64,000 nt of DNA from Amycolatopsis dendrobii (GTDB taxonomy: Bacteria; Actinomycetota; Actinomycetes; Mycobacteriales; Pseudonocardiaceae), in contig NZ_JACGZW010000003.1 in the NCBI RefSeq assembly GCF_014145675.1, positions 620,001 to 684,000 on the forward strand, in the 5' to 3' direction. Each line of letters opens with the position of its first letter. Position 1 is the first letter of the stretch. Under the pieces are notes generated by a model that was not told the DNA's origin, did no database searches, and saw only the letters and a list, made by a program, of their open reading frames with translations. Made by a program: the position numbers and the translations under genes. This document shows, in pieces, positions 61,001-64,000 of the stretch.

Positions 61001-62751
61001 TCGCGGAAGCCGCGGAACGCGGGATTCAGCAGGGATGGCTGGAAGAGCTCGCCTCGGCACGGCGCGCGATCCAGGTGCGGATCGGCGGCGAGGAGCGGTA
61101 TCTGGCCATCGAGGACGCCGGGCGGGTGCGGGACGCGCTGGGCGTCGCCCTTCCGGTCGGCGTGCCCGAGGCGTTCACCGAGCCGGTCGCGGATCCGCTG
61201 GGCGACCTGCTCGGCCGCTACGCGCGCACCCGCGGTCCGTTCTCCGCGACAGCGGCGGCGGATCGGTTCGGGCTGGGCTCAGCGGTCGTCACCGGCGTAC
61301 TCGACCGGCTCACCGGTGAAGGCAGGCTGGTCCGCGGCGAGCTGAGCCCGGTCGGGCATCCGGAAACCCATGGCGTGGGCGTCGAATACTGTGACGCGGC
61401 CGTACTGCGGCGGTTGCGGCGCGCGTCGCTCGCTCGGCTGCGGGCAGAAGTCGAGCCCGTGGAACCGGCGGCGTTGGGCCGGTTCTTGCCCTCGTGGCAC
61501 GGAATCGGCGCACGGCTGCGGTCCGCGCCGACGGCCGACGACGTGCTGTCGGTGGTCGAACAGCTTGCCGGTGCGCCGTTGCCGGCGAGTGCGGTGGAGT
61601 CGCTGATCCTGCCGAGCCGGTTGCCGGGCTACTCCCCCGCGCTGCTCGACGAACTCACCACCGCGGGCGAGGTCACCTGGGCAGGCTGCGGTTCGCTCTC
61701 CGGCGGGGACGGCTGGCTGGCGCTGGCTCCGTCCGACGTCGCGGATCTGCTGCTGCCCGAGGTCGAGGAGAATCCGCCGGCCAGTCCGCTGCACGACGCG
61801 ATCGTGACGGCGCTGGAAGGCGGAGCGTTGTTCTTCCGCCAGCTCGTCGACCGGGTCACGCCGGGTCTGGAGCAACCGCCGGACGACGGCGCCGTGGTGG
61901 CCGCGCTGTGGGATCTGGTGTGGGCCGGACTGGTCACCGGCGACACGCTCGCGCCGCTGCGCGCGCAGGTCGCGGGACACGGCGCACACAAACCGCGGCG
62001 GCAAGCGCCACGCGGCCGATACGCCCGCATGCGCGCCGGCCGTCCGGCGATGCCGTCGCGCACCGGGCCGCCGACCGCGGCCGGCCGTTGGGCGCTGACC
62101 CCGCCTCGCGAGGCCGACCCGACGCGCCGCGCACATGCCCGCACCGAGGCATTCCTGGAACGGCACGGGGTCCTCACCCGAGGAGCGCTCGACACCGAAC
62201 GGGTCACTGGCGGGTTTTCCGGGATCTACAAAGTGTTGCGCGGCATGGAAGACACTGGACAGGTCATCCGCGGCTATGTCGTCGAAGGTCTCGGTGCCGC
62301 ACAGTTCGCTGCGAAGGGCGCGGTCGACCGGCTGCGTGCCCTCTCCAGCACCGCGCCTGCATCAACGGCCCGAAACGACAACGCGCGTGCCGTCGTGCTC
62401 GCCGCCGCGGATCCAGCACAGCCGTACGGAGCGGCGCTGTCCTGGCCCGCCGCGACAGGCGACACGAAACACCGCCCAGCGCGCAAAGCCGGAGCGCTGG
62501 CGGTGCTGGTCGACGGAATCCCAGCCCTGTACGTCGAACGCGGCGGCCGCTCGTTGCTGAGCTTCACCGAGGAACGCAGTGCGCTGCAAGCCGCCGCGGC
62601 CGCGTTGTCGACCGCGGTCCGAGAAGGCTGGCTGGGCCAGTTGGCCGTTCAGCGCGCGGACGGAGAACACGCGCTGACCTCGGAACTGGCCGAGATCCTG
62701 CAAGAAGCGGGCTTCCGCGCGACTCCGAAGGGACTCCGGTTGAGAGCTTGA
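58090..62751 (+). CDS. lhr: ATP-dependent DNA helicase Lhr (large helicase-related protein)
   Basis: 1553 residues. It is a superfamily 2 helicase: Walker A APTGSGKT near 49-56, Walker B VDEVHAV, motif VI QRVGRAGHQVG. A winged helix, the Lhr signature domain (PGDEGKPGSRVGEFDEEMVY) and a long C-terminal region of about 700 residues follow, the full Lhr length in actinobacteria. It translocates 3'-to-5' on DNA and unwinds RNA:DNA hybrids. No clear ribosome binding site exists; ATG 58090, ATG 58093 and GTG 58102 are all possible. A TTG at 58072 is less likely. Confidence 0.93.
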   Translation: MMDPVANDVLDLFSPATSTWFAGAFAAPTAAQEGAWRAAHAGQHALVVAPTGSGKTLSAFLWALDRLAAEPPPANPRERCRILYVSPLKALAVDVQRNLRAPLAGISQAAHRLGLPAPEIEVGMRTGDTTAAERRSFGKTPPDVLVTTPESLFLILTSSARESLKGVETVIVDEVHAVAGGKRGAHLALSLERLDALLPKPAQRIGLSATVRPIDEVSAFLAGGRPVTVVQPKLAKTIQVRVEVPVEDMANLDGPAPSPMERLDDLTSLSQLPSEGGIGTQEEVAGAAVQRPSIWPAVEERVLELIRAHRSTIVFGNSRRLTERLTARLNELASEQTGLSRSDAFPAEAVGQSGVTTGAEPVIARAHHGSMSREQRTHVEEELKSGRLPCVVATSSLELGIDMGAVDLVVQIEAPPTVASGLQRVGRAGHQVGAVSSGVMFPKFRGDLVSCAVVAERMATGAIEAVRYPRNPLDVLAQHVVAMVALEPWTVPELAALVRRAAPFSSLPDDALHAVLDMLAGRYPSEEFGELRARITWDRVGGELRGRPGSQRLAVTSGGTIPDRGLFTVMTPGDEGKPGSRVGEFDEEMVYESRVGDTILLGTSSWRITDITHDRVIVVPAPGQPARMPFWKGDAAGRPLELGRALGAFVRELSTSDTAAARERAAAAGLDQRACDNLLAYLEEQKSATRHVPNDRVILLERYRDELGDWRIVLHSPFGAQVNAPWALAIAARLRENRGVDAQVAHSDDGIVLRLPDALDADGGEVAITADDVLLDPEEVEQLIVAEVGGSAVFAARFRECAARSLLLPRRDPRRRTPLWQQRQRASQLLSVAAKYERFPVVLEALREVLQDVYDVGGLRELMADVRARKVRLVEVETPAASPFARSLLFGYVGMFLYETDAPLAERRAAALALDSALLAELLGTEAIRELLDPEAVAEVERSLQRLDTDRHARSAEDAADLLRFLGDLSVAEAAERGIQQGWLEELASARRAIQVRIGGEERYLAIEDAGRVRDALGVALPVGVPEAFTEPVADPLGDLLGRYARTRGPFSATAAADRFGLGSAVVTGVLDRLTGEGRLVRGELSPVGHPETHGVGVEYCDAAVLRRLRRASLARLRAEVEPVEPAALGRFLPSWHGIGARLRSAPTADDVLSVVEQLAGAPLPASAVESLILPSRLPGYSPALLDELTTAGEVTWAGCGSLSGGDGWLALAPSDVADLLLPEVEENPPASPLHDAIVTALEGGALFFRQLVDRVTPGLEQPPDDGAVVAALWDLVWAGLVTGDTLAPLRAQVAGHGAHKPRRQAPRGRYARMRAGRPAMPSRTGPPTAAGRWALTPPREADPTRRAHARTEAFLERHGVLTRGALDTERVTGGFSGIYKVLRGMEDTGQVIRGYVVEGLGAAQFAAKGAVDRLRALSSTAPASTARNDNARAVVLAAADPAQPYGAALSWPAATGDTKHRPARKAGALAVLVDGIPALYVERGGRSLLSFTEERSALQAAAAALSTAVREGWLGQLAVQRADGEHALTSELAEILQEAGFRATPKGLRLRA

Positions 62752-62866
62752 CACTGCCGGGGCGGCGGCTCGGCCGAGCCGCGAACGCGAGCGCGTCCGG
62801 TCGGCTCTGCCGTGCGGCCAAGCGGGGTGCTCGGTGGACCCGCGCAAGGGAAGCAGGTGGTGTCAC

Positions 62867-62872
62867 TAGACT
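62867..62872 (+). promoter_or_regulatory. -10 element upstream of def
   Basis: TAGACT lies about 37 nt before the start, which would give a short leader including the AAAGGA binding site. Confidence 0.35.
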
Positions 62873-62909
62873 TCTCGTGGCCCCTCGGTGGACAAAAGGA
62901 CGTTCGATC

Positions 62910-63410
62910 ATGGCGATGCGCGAGTTGCGCTACTTCGGTGACCCGGTGCTCAAGTCCGTGTGCGACCCGGTGACCACGTTCGACAGCAAGATCGAGGCGC
63001 TGGTGAAAGACCTCCTCGACAGCGTGCAGCCGGAGGGCCGGGCGGGGCTCGCCGCGCCGCAGATCGGGGTCGGGCTGCGGGTGTTCAGCTACGACGTCGG
63101 CGGGCTGACCGGGTACGTCATCAACCCGGAGATCGCCCACCTTTCCGAGGAAACGCACGAAATCGGCGAAGGCTGCCTGTCCGTGCCGGAACTGTGGTTC
63201 CCGACGGTCCGCGCGAAGCACGCCGTGGTGCGCGGCGTCGACCTGCGCAACGAGCCGATCGAGGTCGAGGGCGTCGACGTGCTGGCCCAGTGCCTCCAGC
63301 ACGAAACCGACCACCTCGACGGCAAGCTCTACCTCGACCGGCTCACTCCCGACCGGAAGAAGCAGGCGCTGCGCGAGGCGCGGGGCAAAGACTGGTTCTG
63401 GAACCGCTGA
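62910..63410 (+). CDS. def: Peptide deformylase
   Basis: 166 residues. It removes the formyl group from nascent proteins. The three family motifs are GLAAPQIG (47-53), EGCLSVP (87-93, zinc ligand C89) and QHETDH (130-135, zinc ligands H131 and H135, catalytic E132). AAAGGA lies 9 nt before the ATG; a second in-frame ATG is two codons in. Its last 68 nt overlap the convergent GNAT gene. Confidence 0.95.
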   Translation: MAMRELRYFGDPVLKSVCDPVTTFDSKIEALVKDLLDSVQPEGRAGLAAPQIGVGLRVFSYDVGGLTGYVINPEIAHLSEETHEIGEGCLSVPELWFPTVRAKHAVVRGVDLRNEPIEVEGVDVLAQCLQHETDHLDGKLYLDRLTPDRKKQALREARGKDWFWNR

Positions 63411-63984
63411 CCGCCCGCGGCGTCCGGGCGGCGGCGAGCCGGAGCACCGTGCCGTCGTCCGAGCCGGTTTCGACCCGCAGCCCGGCGCGAACAGCGGTCC
63501 GGGCCATGGCGTCGTTGCCCGGAAGGCGGACCGCAATCAATTCCGTGGTCCCGCCGGCCTCGGCGAGGGCGACCAGCCGAGCGAGCAACGCCGTGCCGAT
63601 TCCCTGGCGCTGCCAAGCATCCTCGACGAGAAGCGATACCTCGGCCGTGCCGTCTCGCTGGGAAATCAACTGCCCGAACCCGATCACGTCCCGGCCGCAC
63701 ACCGCGAGCAGGCTGGTTCCGCGCGGCGGCATGAGCAAGCGGTGCAGCCATTTCCGGGGTACCGTGCGCAGCCCCGTGTGGTAGCGGTTGAACAACGTCT
63801 TCGCCGAACAGCGAAGATGCACCGCGCCGATCGCGTCCGTGTCCCGCGGGGTACCGACCCGCAAAATGACCGCCGCCCCGTCTGGACGGTCGAGCACGAC
63901 CGGACCGGCCAAGTTCTGCTCCGCCGCTGCCAGCAGTTCCAGGAAGGCCGAGGCCTGGGCAAGTTCGGGTTCGGCGAACGCCAC
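63343..63984 (-). CDS. GNAT family N-acetyltransferase (start may lie outside the window)
   Basis: 213 residues as seen. The GNAT fold is recognised by VSLLVEDAWQRQGIGTALLA, motif A with the acetyl-CoA loop Q/R-x-x-G-x-G/A. An N-terminal helical stretch resembling the regulatory part of Pat-type enzymes (FAEPELAQASAFLELLAAAE) precedes it. The GTG at 63984 is only 16 nt from the end and the frame stays open, so the true start may lie further upstream. The 3' end runs 68 nt into def, an unusually long convergent overlap. Confidence 0.75.
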   Translation of the reverse strand: MAFAEPELAQASAFLELLAAAEQNLAGPVVLDRPDGAAVILRVGTPRDTDAIGAVHLRCSAKTLFNRYHTGLRTVPRKWLHRLLMPPRGTSLLAVCGRDVIGFGQLISQRDGTAEVSLLVEDAWQRQGIGTALLARLVALAEAGGTTELIAVRLPGNDAMARTAVRAGLRVETGSDDGTVLRLAAARTPRAVSGSRTSLCPAPRAAPASSGRE

Positions 63985-64000
63985 CCATCGCCGCCGAGCG

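Overview
The window is high-GC actinobacterial DNA, most likely chromosome from Amycolatopsis or a close Pseudonocardiaceae relative. Supporting signs are the very high GC with strong third-position GC bias, frequent GTG starts, many leaderless promoters (TANNNT 6-8 nt before the start codon) and classic actinobacterial gene order: lexA, a LysM division inhibitor, nrdR and nrdJ on one side; hflX, dapF, miaA, a DUF349 gene and miaB in the middle; gluABCD; and recX, recA, a DUF3046 gene further along. I see no phage, IS element, CRISPR array, rRNA or tRNA gene. The species assignment is inference.

Layout. 0-16 kb is accessory or variable: a clipped DUF4192 gene, an M23 peptidase, a NarL-type two-component pair, an S15 peptidase, a DUF4139 protein, a CBS protein, a MocR regulator facing a mycothiol/DinB-type protein, a zinc metallopeptidase, an S9 prolyl oligopeptidase, two unknown proteins, a TetR-DUF4865-tautomerase operon and a TetR/oxidoreductase divergent pair. 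17-23 kb is the DNA-precursor and SOS block: class II ribonucleotide reductase, NrdR, the LysM protein and LexA, with three LexA boxes between the last two. 23-34 kb holds a degenerate repeat field, a surface beta-propeller-like protein, HflX, an inserted ArsR/MFS/valyl-tRNA synthetase group, DapF, MiaA, DUF349, a small membrane protein and MiaB. 35.9-43.7 kb carries a heparin-lyase-like secreted protein, an orphan TAXI binding protein with its own two-component system, the gluABCD glutamate-type ABC transporter and a VOC protein. 44.4-48.3 kb is an Sdh1-type succinate dehydrogenase operon with a conserved 95-residue leading protein. 48.6-52.3 kb has an XRE/DUF5753 regulator and the Entner-Doudoroff pair edd-eda. 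52.3-54.8 kb is recX, recA and DUF3046. The end carries a membrane-anchored Hsp70-like protein, a PIG-V-like mannosyltransferase, the helicase Lhr, peptide deformylase and a GNAT enzyme.

Functional links. LexA boxes before lexA/LysM and before recA tie the two DNA-repair blocks into one SOS circuit (repair plus a division brake). NrdR next to its target nrdJ is an autoregulated dNTP-supply unit. sdhCAB, edd/eda and gluABCD are central metabolism and nutrient uptake with candidate CRP/GlxR-like and GlnR-like sites. Divergent regulator/target pairs with visible inverted repeats (MocR, two TetR, ArsR) make up much of the local regulation.

No complete unknown multi-gene system is evident. The items most worth a second look are the membrane-anchored Hsp70-like protein, the TAXI/two-component pair, the archaeal-type valyl-tRNA synthetase beside an efflux pump, the two degenerate intergenic repeat fields, the 24-bp perfect palindrome near 43.9 kb and the abutting LexA boxes.
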